Part shown: positions 39,401 to 49,900 of the stretch, one piece after another
Layout: the number at the start of each line of letters is the position of its first letter
Position numbering within the stretch: position 1 is the stretch's first letter
Source of the DNA: Rostratula benghalensis
Taxonomy: Eukaryota; Chordata; Aves; Charadriiformes; Rostratulidae
Length of the DNA stretch: 64,000 nt
Assembly: GCA_013399305.1 (NCBI GenBank)
Contig: VXAI01000020.1
Span: 5,836,607-5,900,606 of the forward strand
Direction of reading: 5' to 3'
Made by a program: the position numbers and the translations under genes
Notes under the pieces: model-generated
Database searches by the model: none
What the model saw: only the letters and a program-made list of their open reading frames with translations
Told to the model about the DNA's origin: nothing

Positions 39401-42400
39401 ATGCTTCAGATGAACACGTAAGTTGAAGCTTAATGTCTTTTATTTAGACAAACCAGTTCAATTTTGTAAAAAGAAAAAAAAAAAGGCACAGTATTGGGTC
39501 ATTTCCTATATTGTAACAGCTAGGACTTCTGTGCCTCCTCCCCAAAAAGAGTTTGCATTTGCAAACAACAAACATTTCAGCTTGGGGAAGGTATACAGGA
39601 GGCCAATTGCTTTTTTGCTGCTTCCACGTGGGTTTTGTGTTCTGTGTGCTCAAGCTGATCTAAAAGGGGAGAGTGTGTGTCACAATCCTCTTCCACCTTT
39701 CTATATAGTCTTTTACTCATTCATTAACATGTTGAAAATCACAGAAATTCTGACAGAGGTGCTGTTCAGTGTTTCGAGCTGCGAGCGTTCTCTAGCCCAT
39801 GTGGCAGTGTTGTAATAGTGCAGTGCAGGTTGCCAAACACATAATTATACCTGCAGAGATAATGTTGTTGCTACAGGCAAAATTCTTCCTTGTGCAAACC
39901 CAATAATCCTCTAGTACCAAAGTTTCAGAAATGTATTGTCTACGAGATTAAGCAAGAATCTCATTGCATCTTAGACTTAATGCTGTAGACACTTAACAAA
40001 ACAAGAAGCTGCAAAGGGTGCTGGTTAAATTCCTCAGATACATTCAGGGATAATGATTCAGTGGAGATTTAGCTGAACTACTCCCATTCATGTTAACTAA
40101 ATCCCTGTATGCACTCTACTGATGCCTGACCCTTCAATCTCCAGTGGATGATGGCTTTGGCTCTTTGAGGGTATAAGCATCAACTTAATCTCTCAGCAGC
40201 ACCGTGGTACCGTAGGCTGGCTTGTATCTATTCCCAGAAAGCTGTTGCAGCAGCAGTCAGCTGACTTAAAATTTTTATATCAAAAGTAGTGCCGAAGCAA
40301 CTACTAACTCGTGTGGTTCTCTAAAAAAGATTAGTAGTGCATGAAGGAAAGTTGAGTGCAAGAGGGACATGAGCTTGCTGCTGACAGGGGCCACTGCTCA
40401 GATAAGAAGTGACAGAGGAAAGAGGATTTGTTGAACTCTGCAGGGTGAGTGCTAGAGAGGAAAAGGACAAGGAAACCATTATTTTCACAGGAATAAACAA
40501 TAAAACCAATTTGCTAGGCATGTGATAACAGGCTAAAAGAATTACATGCATGTAGTGGTCAGAGAAAAACGCCTTCTGGATTCAGGAACAGTGATTTATT
40601 TATGAAGCAAAGCCAGGAAAATCCCTCTCCTTCCCATACCCCTACCACATCTGTCTCGTTTGTTGAGTTAAATAGCCGGTGATTCCCTGCCAAGGAATGC
40701 ATTTGTTGCTTTTCTTCCTGCAGCTTTCCTTACTGGCAGAACACACTATCAAATGTTCTACTTCAGTCCACATCCCAGTGTTTTATTTGCTTCCTCTTTC
40801 CAAGCCTTTCCCAGTTCTGTCATCCATGCTTGCACCGTGCCATTACCTAAAGTGTGTTTGCAGTTGGAGGCCAGGCGTGTCACCTCAACAGGAGAGTGCT
40901 GCTCCCACAGAGGAGAACACAGAGGCCATTCCCACACAGTTATTTTGCTACTTTTTGGTGGGAGATTTAATCTCCTCATCTCCTAAGGTGCATTTTCTCC
41001 TCAGTTTAGCCAATGGACTGTAATTTGCCGAGGAAAGACCCCAGTGCTTTAAGACTGAACCAAAGACTGTGGTTACTTTGCCCTTCAGTTCTGGTTTGGT
41101 TTGTGGTTTGCTTGTTTTGTTTTGTTTTTGTTCCCCCTCTCTGTAATTAATTTGTCCCAAGTTTAAATTCTGTATCTTGCAGCATTTTTCAAGTTAATCT
41201 CTTGATAACAGCAGTTTGGCTTTCCTGATCCCCAGATGGGTAATAGCCCAAATTCCCAAACCACAGGCAACTCCAGCATTCCTTGTTTCTTGCTAATGAG
41301 TTCATTGTAAATCATAGAATCATTCAGGTTGGAAAAGACCCATGGGAAGATGAAGTCCAGCCATCAACTCTACGTTCTCCCCTATACCATATGCCCCAGC
41401 ACCACATCTAAATTACTCTTAAACACATCTCTGGGCAGCCTATTAAAAATCTAAATCCAGCTTTAGATTTTTTTTTTTAAAATCTGTTTCACAATGTCTC
41501 AAGTATACAGAGGCAAAGTGGGGGAGAAAAATGGATTGCATTAATATTCAGGATTTGTGACATTTTATAAATGATAATGTGGCCATGAGGCTTTTCTTCA
41601 GGAAGATGTGCATTGATGCAGCTCTTATACTGCACAAGTGATCCCTAACCAAAGCCTTGTGCTTGAATATCCTAACTTACGTTTGTTTTCACTTCATACT
41701 TCCAATAGCTGCTTGATAGCAATCTTGAACTCTTCCTACCTAACTGTAATTTGACAGGCTCCTACTATATTTGACATGGTATAGAGATAATGGACTATTT
41801 TTCATACTAACTGGTCTTAGTCAGAAGGGGCAAGTCTCCCTTTATCCTTAATTTTGTTACACTTAATTTCATCCTTCCAAATGAAAAAAAAAAATCTGGG
41901 CAGTACTTTAAATGGTCACATCTCCCATTAGCTCATGGGTGCCCTGTGAGCATTGTAGGCTGTCAGGTGAATTCTGTGTAGAATGATTCAAGGTGCAAGT
42001 ATAGATTTTAGCCCCTATAAAAAGCATTCTCTGTAGGTTTAATTATTGTAGTATTGCATAGAAGAGATTTTTATCAGGATTGCTTCATGGGAGATGGATG
42101 TTAATTATTTTTTCAGGATGACAAGCCATAGCGTAGTTTCAACCATACCTTCTGTTTTGTTTATTCAGTAAAGACTAAATTTTTAAGGCTGCTATTTTAT
42201 TATTATTACTACGGTCTTGACTTTGGTGAGTTTTTGAGTCTTACAGCACAAATATCAACCCATTTGGGTTCCTTGTTTTAGAGGCTCCCTGTTCTCTTCC
42301 TTGTTAGGGTTCTGTTTTAAACCTCATCATTCTGTCTTTGCTTATCCCAGAGGGTTGTTGTGTCTCCTAGTGTCACTTAACATTCAGCTGGTCAGTCTGT

Positions 42401-44921
42401 AATCATTTGTAATTTTTAATTGCATATTGCTCATTTGTAATCCTGCCTCTTCATCAAAAACATCAAAGTTGACAGAACAATATTAAAGATAAATTTGGGT
42501 GGTGGGGAGAAGTGGAGCCTAGCACTTGTGCTGCGACAGCTATAGGCAGCGTTGAGACCTTGAATAGTGTGAGCCAGAGGAGGCTGAGTCCAGTTGGGAA
42601 GCCCGGAACCTTGTAGGTCTTGGCATAAAGCAAAAATGTAGGAAAACTTTTGCCCCCCTCTGTAGGCTGTTTCTGGTTCAGTTCATGTGGAAGTTGGGTG
42701 GTTTGCTGCTGTTTCATCTATCAGTTACTCAGCTCAAGTTTCCAAAGCAATTGCTCAAATGCATTTGGTTTTGTATCTTTCTGCTCCAGCAGCTACTACA
42801 TCTGCTGCTGCTTGTGGAAAACAGCACCCACCCACCCTCAGCAGCTGGTTTTTGTAAAGACTAGCTCTTCAGTCTACAGGCACACTTGAAGAGTTTGGGG
42901 CAGATAGACTGAAGGGTCAAAAGAGAGCACCTCTTGTTGAGGGAGACACAGATGACCATAGTCCTGTGATCCAAGCCAGAAATAAATACTCTAAATAGAT
43001 CTTCCTGTACCTCCCTTATTAGGGATGCTATTCAAGGAGATTCCACAGTCCTAAGGTAATTGGGCATAGTTACTCTCTTCTTTCCCATTTCATATATATA
43101 AACGAGGTTACCTTCTGAGAAGCACATGTCCAAGTCTCAGAACAACTTCTGAGGTACTCACATAAGACTTAACCTTTCTGTCAAAGGTAAGCCTGGCAAG
43201 AGAGGAGCCACCACTCTTCTTCAGAGCTTCAGAGTTGGTTCCCAGGCCACTCCTTGTTGTTAGAGGCTTTTTCTATTATATGCATGAGAGGATAGTGTGT
43301 ATGTGACCTGTAAACTGCATGAGTGGGCTTTCTAATAGGTGTCTGTCATAAACTCTGCACACGTGAGAATCTGTGGAACCAGGTGCATTCCAGAGCAGGT
43401 CACCTCAACACATAAAGGAGGGTCAGGATAGATGGGGTTAAAGGGGACGTGGCTCTCAGCAGCTAAAAACCCTTCAGTTTTCTCACCCTGTAAGGCAGGG
43501 TCACGTTCTCACAGCTGTCATCCTCTATCTGTGAAACTCCTGTTCTCTGCAAGTCTTGCACCTTCGCAGCCCATCACAGAAGTTGTCATTTTTAGATGCA
43601 TCAAAACAGCTTTTGGCATAGTGATGTACCTACTGTATGGAGTAAGGGCATACTTGCCCCCGAGGGAAGGTGCTAAATTGTGGTTGTCCTGACTGGACAT
43701 GAGTGGCTTCTACCTGAAAATAGCACCCAAGTGACAGAAAGCTTGCTTTTGACTGGAATTTGGCTGTTTCTGTATATAAAGATCCAGATGTTTCTATTTT
43801 ATCAGCTTATGTTAGGAACCTTGTTCTGCTGTTCTTGCCCTTTGGAAATATGAATGTTTTATTGCCAGAAGGGAATTTTCTTATGGTATGAGCCACTCTG
43901 AATTATTTGAGGAAAGATCAAATTATGGCCTCTCTTTTTCCATTAATTTTTTTTCCTCAAATTTGATAAGTTAGCAGTATCAATTTGTTAAGGTTTGTTG
44001 TTCAAGCCACTGGTTTCTAGCACAAATTGCTGGGAGCCCGTTGAGTTCCGCAGAGGTCCTGCAGCAGCCAGGCCGTGTTCTGAATGGCAGCTCAGTGTCT
44101 TGGAAAAGTGTTCTGCTTCAGAGCTGCCTGCAGCAGAGCTCTGCTGATGCAGAGAGTAGATGTGAGGGAATGTTTCCAGTGAACCGTGCTCCAGGATGAT
44201 GGAAGCCACTTGAGAGAAAAGCTGGAAGTGCAGCTGGGCTTAATGGGAATGCAGAAGTAATGCCCTAAGAGGCAGCCAGCCCTTTGGAGCTCTGATCCAG
44301 TCGGGATCAGAAAGGAGCTGTGTTCTAGCATGGGTATGCTATTTTGGGGAAGTAGTGTGTCTGACCTCAAAAAGGAGGCTGAGTTTAATTTTTGAAGCAG
44401 GTGGTAGCAAAAGTGTCATGTCCACTTAGTGATATAAACCTAGAGTGAAGATTGTGTGGAAACTGTGGTGGGCAGTTGAGAAATCCTCGGACAAACCGAA
44501 ACTGGGAGGACGTTGGGATGCTGTGATACAGCATCTAACTGTTGAGCATCTCACTGTCTGGCTAGACAAAATGTTCACTTACTGGAACAGTTAACGCTCA
44601 GTGATACTGAAAACTGATACTTTTTCTGGGGAAGCATCAGTACTGCATATGCTTCAACTAAAAGCAAAGTAAATAAATTTTATTGTAATATTACAAGATG
44701 CTGCTTTTCTCAAGTAACAGTACAAAACTACGCACATGCATGAAAATTAGATGTTTAACTTCATGCTGTGGTGAGCCCTGAGGGGTGGTAAGGTTTCATG
44801 AGGAATGATTTTTCTGTTGAAGAATATTTTGGGGTCTCTCTCCCTGCAGGAGAGCCACACAGAAGAGCATGAAGGTGAAGAGCAAGTCCACGAACAGCCC
44901 CAGCAGCAGGAGGAGTACTGA
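9308..44921 (+). CDS. MAPRE2: MAPRE2 (EB2) coding span, six visible exons joined
   Basis: Microtubule-associated protein RP/EB family member 2, a microtubule plus-end-tracking protein. Coding segments: 9308-9428, 21094-21239, 23189-23402, 34759-34898, 39259-39417, 44850-44921. All introns are GT-AG and phases match, giving 283 codons from the Met at 9308. In order the product has an N-terminal calponin-homology domain (about residues 15-115) that binds the growing microtubule end, a Ser/Pro/Lys-rich linker, a coiled coil plus EB-homology domain (which dimerises and binds SxIP-motif partners), and an acidic tail ending EEY, the family's CAP-Gly ligand. The paralogue is decided by EB2-type strings such as [13 protein letters not shown] and [11 protein letters not shown], which I recall as differing in EB1 and EB3. 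Human EB2 is 327 residues; the extra N-terminal ~43 come from an upstream exon not found here. The family role is established knowledge; the assignment is by eye. Confidence 0.97.
13135..13161. repeat. Perfect inverted repeat, 11-bp arms
   Basis: AGTTTCAAATA (13135-13145), loop AAAAT, then TATTTGAAACT (13151-13161). A perfect hairpin-forming palindrome in intronic DNA with no recognised element around it. Confidence 0.95.
14463..14783 (+). mobile_element. CR1 LINE 3' fragment, forward, with reverse-transcriptase tail remnant
   Basis: The longest clean forward CR1 here. It includes the last part of the ORF2 frame (14479-14703 still reads open, with [14 protein letters not shown] and RHWNRL, typical of the CR1 ORF2 C-terminus), then GATGATCTTTAAGGTC, AACCCAAACCATTCTATGAT and a short tail. 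It is 5'-truncated like most CR1 copies. The open frame is remnant, not a gene. Confidence 0.95.
14960..15004. repeat. Perfect inverted repeat, 12-bp arms, 21-base loop
   Basis: AAACATGGCTTG (14960-14971) and CAAGCCATGTTT (14993-15004). It lies about 180 bases after the end of the forward CR1. It could form a hairpin or be the relic of a small inverted-repeat element. Confidence 0.92.
21094..21239 (+). CDS. MAPRE2: MAPRE2 exon: CH-domain core
   Basis: This 146-base exon lies between tgttctag and AAG|GTAGGT. It encodes (G)[15 protein letters not shown] through to KRMNVDK, the central CH-domain helices that form much of the microtubule-binding face. The split Gly codon (G|GA) joins exactly with the previous exon, and the exon ends in phase 0. 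It appears nearly or fully identical to mammalian EB2 as I remember it, indicating strong purifying selection. The preceding intron is about 11.7 kb. Confidence 0.97.
21240..23188 (+). other. MAPRE2 intron (about 1.9 kb)
   Basis: A short intron with ordinary AT-rich sequence and no repeat or exon that I recognise. Confidence 0.8.
23189..23402 (+). CDS. MAPRE2: MAPRE2 exon: end of CH domain and start of linker
   Basis: This 214-base exon lies between the acceptor cctttcag and the donor CAG|GTATTT. It begins [15 protein letters not shown], continues through the conserved [17 protein letters not shown] that closes the CH domain, and ends in the linker ([13 protein letters not shown], then NSPTA). 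Human EB2 has Tyr where this has the second Phe of KKFFDAN, as I recall it. EB1 and EB3 also have Phe there, so the change is conservative. It ends in phase 1. Confidence 0.97.
23956..24500 (+). mobile_element. Solo LTR of an old endogenous retrovirus (ERVL-like)
   Basis: It begins TGGTTTTGCTAGGACAGAGT and contains the blocks CAGGACAGCTGACCCCAACT, GACCAAAGGGATATT and TTGTCTTCCCAAGTAACTGT, which I recognise from memory as an LTR family widespread in neoavian genomes. It continues through GGGGATGGCTGAACACCTAC and CTTTATCACAACCCATGA. No internal retroviral genes are adjacent, so it is a solo LTR. The 3' end has diverged and is placed approximately. I could not identify a target-site duplication. 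Confidence 0.8.
25094..25118. repeat. AAAAC microsatellite
   Basis: About five units of AAAAC. A simple-sequence repeat inside a MAPRE2 intron. Confidence 0.85.
25613..25690. repeat. Perfect 39-bp tandem duplication
   Basis: Two identical head-to-tail copies (25613-25651 and 25652-25690). Each begins GCTGTTTAAAACAGC, itself a hairpin with 7-base arms around one base. Full identity implies a recent duplication or an assembly duplication. Confidence 0.97.
26557..26607 (-). mobile_element. CR1 LINE 3' stub, reverse
   Basis: AATCATAGAATCATCTACG, then TTGGAAGGGACCTTTAAGAT. Only the terminal ~50 bases of a CR1 can be seen before similarity fades. Confidence 0.85.
28470..28493. repeat. Inverted repeat, 8-bp arms
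   Basis: TGCCACCT (28470-28477) and AGGTGGCA (28486-28493) with an 8-base pyrimidine loop. It lies next to a poly-T run. Confidence 0.85.
30547..31240 (-). mobile_element. CR1 LINE fragment, about 690 bp, reverse
   Basis: The largest CR1 in the window. Read on the minus strand it runs from the CCCTACACCTGGAGGGGAAC region through the ORF2 C-terminal part (degraded matches such as [25 protein letters not shown] and YEERLRV) to the 3' UTR, stopping short of the extreme 3' end. A 145-codon minus frame (30762-31199) is what remains of ORF2. The usual active-site region is absent and the residues are heavily substituted, so the copy is dead. Confidence 0.95.
33112..33288 (+). mobile_element. CR1 LINE 3' fragment, forward
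   Basis: GGCTGCCCAGAGAGGTTGTG, then GAGTCTCCTTCTCTGGAGAC, through to TGATCTTTCAAGGTCCCTTC and GAGATTCTGCAATTCC. It is the same subfamily type as 8821-8980 and better preserved. Confidence 0.94.
34759..34898 (+). CDS. MAPRE2: MAPRE2 exon: Ser/Pro/Lys-rich linker into coiled coil
   Basis: This 140-base exon lies between cttttcag and CAG|GTAAAT. It encodes a low-complexity basic linker ([20 protein letters not shown] and onward) followed by [16 protein letters not shown], the start of the parallel coiled coil. In EB proteins this flexible basic linker adds lattice affinity and is a site of phosphorylation; that is family knowledge, not visible here. The preceding intron is about 11.4 kb and holds an LTR and a long CR1. 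It ends in phase 0. Confidence 0.96.
34899..39258 (+). other. MAPRE2 intron (about 4.4 kb)
   Basis: No exon or interspersed repeat recognised. It has a TATG-type microsatellite at about 38403-38435. Confidence 0.75.
39259..39417 (+). CDS. MAPRE2: MAPRE2 exon: coiled coil and EB-homology domain
   Basis: This 159-base exon (53 codons, phase 0 at both ends) lies between tacacag and CAC|GTAAGT. It encodes [20 protein letters not shown] then [12 protein letters not shown], the hallmark EB-homology four-helix bundle, whose hydrophobic pocket binds SxIP motifs of partners such as APC and MACF1. It then runs into [11 protein letters not shown]. The FYFGKLR segment is nearly invariant in the family. 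Confidence 0.97.
39418..44849 (+). other. MAPRE2 intron (about 5.4 kb)
   Basis: No coding exon seen. It holds a reverse CR1 relic at 41311-41442 and otherwise unremarkable intronic sequence. Confidence 0.75.
41311..41442 (-). mobile_element. CR1 LINE fragment, reverse, diverged
   Basis: ATCATAGAATCATTCAGG, then TTGGAAAAGACC, the CCCCAGCACCACATCTAAAT block and CTGGGCAGCCTATT. It is a different, older CR1 subfamily from the TTGGAAGGGACC type elsewhere in the window. Confidence 0.88.
44850..44921 (+). CDS. MAPRE2: MAPRE2 terminal coding exon: acidic EEY tail
   Basis: The acceptor is ctccctgcag at 44849. The exon encodes 23 residues, [13 protein letters not shown] then [10 protein letters not shown], and a TGA stop at 44919-44921. 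The C-terminal EEY is the motif that binds CAP-Gly domains (CLIP-170, p150Glued) in EB proteins and alpha-tubulin. The Gln/Glu tail is about two residues shorter than the human EB2 tail as I recall it, and this is the least conserved coding part of the gene in the window. Confidence 0.95.
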   Translation, partial: ESHTEEHEGEEQVHEQPQQQEEY

Positions 44922-46920
44922 CTCACCCAGCATCTCTGACAATTTTCATTTTGTGTGAGAACTTTCTTCTGGAGAATGGAACGTGTGTGGCCTCAAACTC
45001 GAAATCAGTTCACTCCCAGTCTGCCATTAACATTTATGTACCATAGTGAGTGCCAGCCAACCACTGCATTCTGTACCCATACTTTGCCAAGATGCGTTTG
45101 CAGACTTCTCCTTTCAGTGTATCTTCCCCAGAGGTTGTAGGGCTACGTCACCTACTGTACATCACTGCAACTTCACCACTTGGCTGCTTGAGATTTGTTC
45201 TGCTCTTTAAAAAAAAATATATATATTTATTTTTTTCTTTTTAGTCTTAAGTATGATACACTTGTAACTTGTTCTAACATATTTATATTGGCATTTTGTG
45301 TGGCAAGAAGTACCGTACCACTAGCTGTGTCTCTCACTTTGTGGTGCTTTCGCATTTTCTAGTCCATCTGCATTGGGGCATAAATTTGGACAAGCAATTG
45401 GAATGAAGGGATACTGTGGAAGTCATATTCAAGCCGTAAGGATGAGGTGTGTTGTGGAGGAGAACGCTCGTCGTGCTCATGTTTATTCCTTTCTTGCTTT
45501 CGCAAAAGGGAAGGCAGAGCTAGAAATAATCACTAGATTTGAACCCCTGTGTCAGAAAGCTGCATGGTATGTTTTTTGGCTTATTTCAGGAGGAACAGAC
45601 ATCCACTTCAGTTTTTTTGAAAACCCTACCAGTTTTCTGACAAGTCAATAGACATTTCCCAGCTTTTCCTCCTTTCTGAGGAACACAGTCCCAGGCTCCA
45701 GATGTAGCTCTGCCTACGCAGAGCTCAGTGCTGATGGAGGAGATAAATTTCCTTGACACCGGTGTAGCTGCAGGACATGATCTCTGTTGTCATAGTTGGC
45801 TTCCCATCCCTCAGAAGAGGACAAAGTAGGCCAGGCATTTCTTTTGCTATCCTTCCCCCCCTCTGCTGCCCTAGCCATACAGGTATGGAAGACAGAAAAT
45901 GTCCTCAGTGTGCAAGGCATGGGGAAAAGACAGCAGCAGCATTAGCCCTGAACTCCCCCGAGCTCCCTTTAAGTGGGTAGTAGACACCCCGTGAGTGGTG
46001 AGGCTGCTTCTGAAGTGTGGAGAGGTAATGAGGAATCCTTCTAGAGGCAGAGCACACGTAAGAGGGGGGACCAGGTGACCGAGGAGCACAGGGCTGGTTC
46101 TGCACGTGGCTGACTTTCCTCTGGTGAGGCCAGCACGGGGCAGAACCACCTCTGCCCTGGAGATGCCTGCAATGAAAGGGTTCTCTTCCAGTGTGGTCCC
46201 ATTGCCCTGTTCTAAATGACGGTATTTTATAAAGAGAGGTATCTTGAAGTGTATAAAGCATTCCTTGTTTTTGTCATAAAACTGCGCATTGTAGTCTCTT
46301 TGAATATTTAATGCTTGGTATTCCTGGTATCTCCCTTGATTTTTGTTAATTCTGGATTGTTATGCTGATTTAGCAGGTACCTGGAAGCCACTGAAAAGCT
46401 CCAAAGCCTATTAAACACCTAAAGTCATCGCAGACCTTCATGTGCCCCTAGAGCCTAAGTTCCCAGCTTGCACACACACAGCATGTGCAGTTTTCTGTTC
46501 CTAAGCAATCTTTTGCAGCTAAGTGGCTCTTAGTTAAATGTGAGATCCCTGCTGTCATGTTGCGCCACAGACAATATATAAAAATACTCTTAAGCACCGG
46601 AACAGGTATTTCCAGTTCCTTGATCGCTCCCCCTGCTCGGCAGAAGAGTTTCTGGACCCTGCAGGCTGAAGGTTTCCCAGCCCTGACTCCGGCCTTGGCC
46701 TCGTGTCCTACCTGGTGATGAAGTGAAAGTGCTTTCCTCTCCTGATTCGATTGGTCACAAATAAGGTCTGGTTTATAAAAATGTGTATATTCCCAAATGA
46801 GTATTTCCGAGAATCACCACAAATGGAGGAATTGTCATTTTTGTTGTATTTGTGTTTATTAGAACATATGTACTTATTACAATTGTCATTGTAATAAACA
46901 GTAGTTCTTCATAATACTGT
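44922..46920 (+). other. MAPRE2: Probable MAPRE2 3' UTR
   Basis: Non-coding sequence after the MAPRE2 stop, with no repeat I recognise. It has T/A-rich stretches, including an AT tract at about 45207-45242. The first canonical AATAAA is at 46893-46898, about 2 kb past the stop, followed by T-rich sequence, which makes it the best candidate 3' end. The extent is inferred from that signal, not from transcript data. Confidence 0.6.
46893..46898 (+). terminator. Candidate MAPRE2 poly(A) signal
   Basis: AATAAA, the first perfect hexamer downstream of the stop codon, followed within 30 bases by T-rich sequence. Further hexamers at 47727-47732 and 48729-48734 could serve longer transcripts. Choosing the first one is an inference. 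Confidence 0.5.
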
Positions 46921-49900
46921 TGAAGCGAAGAGCAGTTACTAATTTTTTTCCAGTCTCCAGAATGTCCTTTGAGCTGTGTGGGATTTCTGATGGGGCAAGG
47001 AGTTACGGGATCCAGGCTATAACCTTCACTTCATCAGCACCAGTCCCTGCTTTCTGCGGTTCCTTGTTCTGCTCATACTCGAGCAGATGCATGGAGAGTG
47101 CTTCAAGAGCAAAATCTTTTTCTAAAGGTGTGCAAATGGTTGGGCTGTGGAGCAACCCAGAGGTTTCACAGCCAGGCTGTTGTGCCTCTCTCCTTTTCTC
47201 TCTGTGAAGCACATTTAAAAAAAAAAAATATATATATTAAAAAAGCTGAACTTCATTTCCTGAAAATTCCTTCTATCCTCTTTCTGGTCTGAGGACCGCA
47301 GCTCTGTCGCTGCTTGTGTCAAGGGGGGAGATGAAGGCCGTAGGGAGCTGGGGCAGTGAGGTACCTCTTGGGCACTGGAAATGTGGCTGTGCTGAGGGGA
47401 TGCTCTGAAAGGGGGAAAGAGTCGTCCTTCTCCCCCCACCCCCTGTGAGTAACCCATTCTTCCGTTATGGTTTTAATATGCATTTGTAATTACCTTTACT
47501 TAAATAGCACACCATAAAGCTTTGGTTATATATTAAATGTAAACTGAAAGGAATGTAAACATATGTATTGTTAATTATAAATAGATAAGTAATGGCATAA
47601 TAGATACAAAAAGTCTTATTCAGATGTATCAGTCATTTTACATTATCCACAAATTGTCGCATGGTAGAGTAGATTTTTGTCTGAATATGTGAATAACTTG
47701 ACTTGCGTTTATCTTTTTACATATTTAATAAAAAAATATATGTTAAAATCTGCCTAGCTCTAGAGACTATTCAAAACATTCTAAAACAATGCTTTTCTGG
47801 ATTTAGTATGTATTTTGGTTTCGTTAGTGAGTGCATATGGGAGCAGGAAGACAATGGCAGCAGCTTTAAAAAAACCCAAACACCTCACTTTTTCTGTGTG
47901 AATAGGTAGCATCTGTTTCCCAAATTGCTTGGTGACTCTGTCACCTTCTACAAGTCAGAGAAAAAAAAATCTATATATGTGCATGTAAACAGATCTTTCT
48001 TCTGTATGGTAAATGCTTTCTGATTTCAGGGTGCTAAATCTCGAGTTGTATCTCAGTTTTGATACAGCAAGAGCGAAACTCCCAGCCACCAGTAGGTGAA
48101 AAGAACAGTGCAAAGGCACTGAAGCTCCCAGTGGCCTGTTCTTGCAGTAGCCCAGGATTTGGGGATGAATCTTCACCATAGTACCGAAAAGCCACCAGCG
48201 TTTTAGACTAAAACACTAGATTTTTTTTTAGTAGAAAAGGGAGAAACTTCATTGTAAATTGTCACAGCTCTGATCTTTTGCAGCATGAGCAATGCTGCTG
48301 CAGGAGATGCTGCTAGATCTCCAGGGCTTTGAGCTGTGGGTGAGGGCTTCTTTCTGGCATGGCTTTGGATCTATGTGGTGACCACCAAGTGACCAGCACA
48401 AGCCCAGCTGTCCCTCCCTGGGGCTGCAGCTGAACCACTGCCCTGCCCCACTTAGGGAAGGCTTCTTATGGAGGGGTGGAGGTTGAAGCAGGGACCCAAG
48501 GAGCCCATTTCCCTCCCAGGCACTCAAACCTGGGAGAGCAGCACTAGTTCAGTTGCTTTTTGTAAAACTAGGGGGAAGGTGTGGGGTTTTTTGTCTCAAC
48601 AGCATAGAAAAAGTAGGAATGTATTTTCCATTTCAAATAGTTGAAAACTTTTCTGCCACAATGTTGTAACCAAATAAGTGTGTTGTGAGACTGTTAAGTC
48701 ATCTTCATACCACTACCTGACTTTGCAAAATAAATCTGTCCTCATACCACCCTGTGAACAAAGCATTTTTATTCCCATTTGTTGAGCCAGTTACCATCTA
48801 AGATGGCTAACAAGTCAGTACATACACTGTGCAATACATGATCTGTTTTTATACTTGTCTTTATAGAGATTGTATGGACAAGTTTCTTTAAAAAGAAAAA
48901 AGTTATTTGCCATGTCTTCATTTAACATGTGGAAAAAAACTGGCCAGAGCTTAATTTCCCTTAAAGGTAATCCTGTGTTTCTCTTCAGAAAGGTACAAGT
49001 GCAGGCAAATTATAGCAGTTCAAGTTTTATAATTTCATTTAATGAAATATTTCAAAGAACTCCATTACAGTGCATCAAATTGTGCTGCTTCTGTGACCCT
49101 TATGTCCAACTAGCAAATAATTGCAAGGCAGAGGGGAAAAGGGAAGCCTCTCTGGAGCTCCTTCTGTACAACCACATTCAATCCATTTCATTCTAATTCT
49201 TCTCTCATTGGAACTTCCTCCAGATACTTTTGATGGGTGGATTAAATATCAACTGTTGAAATAGGTGAGGCTTCTGTGGCAGTGTATCTGCTATCCCATG
49301 TAGTATTTCGTCACACAGTGAGATTGGATTGCTGGGTGCGTGCCTACACTGAACTTGGTGTTCCCCTTCAAACACAGTCAGGATGGCTTTTCCTTTTCTA
49401 GCATCCCTCATTAAATAACAATCAGCTTTACTGTGAGAGAGTCCTTAAGCAGTTAGGGAGCACCTCCATGGAGGGCCTATGCTCCCTGGTCATCGTGCAG
49501 GGCAGGGGCATGACCAGCCCACCACAGTGGAGGAAGCCTGGAAGACTCCTCTTATTGCTCCAGCTGCAGCCCTAGAGCTGGACCACAGCGATGCTGGAGG
49601 GTACAGGACACTTCCTTCCCTGCAGGATTCTCGGCAAAATCTCCAAACCAGCATGAAACAGACTGCCCTGTGTCCTCTGCCCAACTCGAGCCTTGAGCTG
49701 CTTGAACTGTTACTGGACTTAAGATGATCATTTGAGAGGTGGAACCCTCAGCATGTTTGTCTGGTAAGTGGAACACACGTACTTTCAAGCCATAAGATAC
49801 TTTCCAAGTCAGTGTGGTATTTCTGTTCTGTGAAGAGGGGAAGAAGCTGGTGTGGACACTTGGTCACTGCCACCCACAGCAAGGGCTGCCAGGGGAAATC

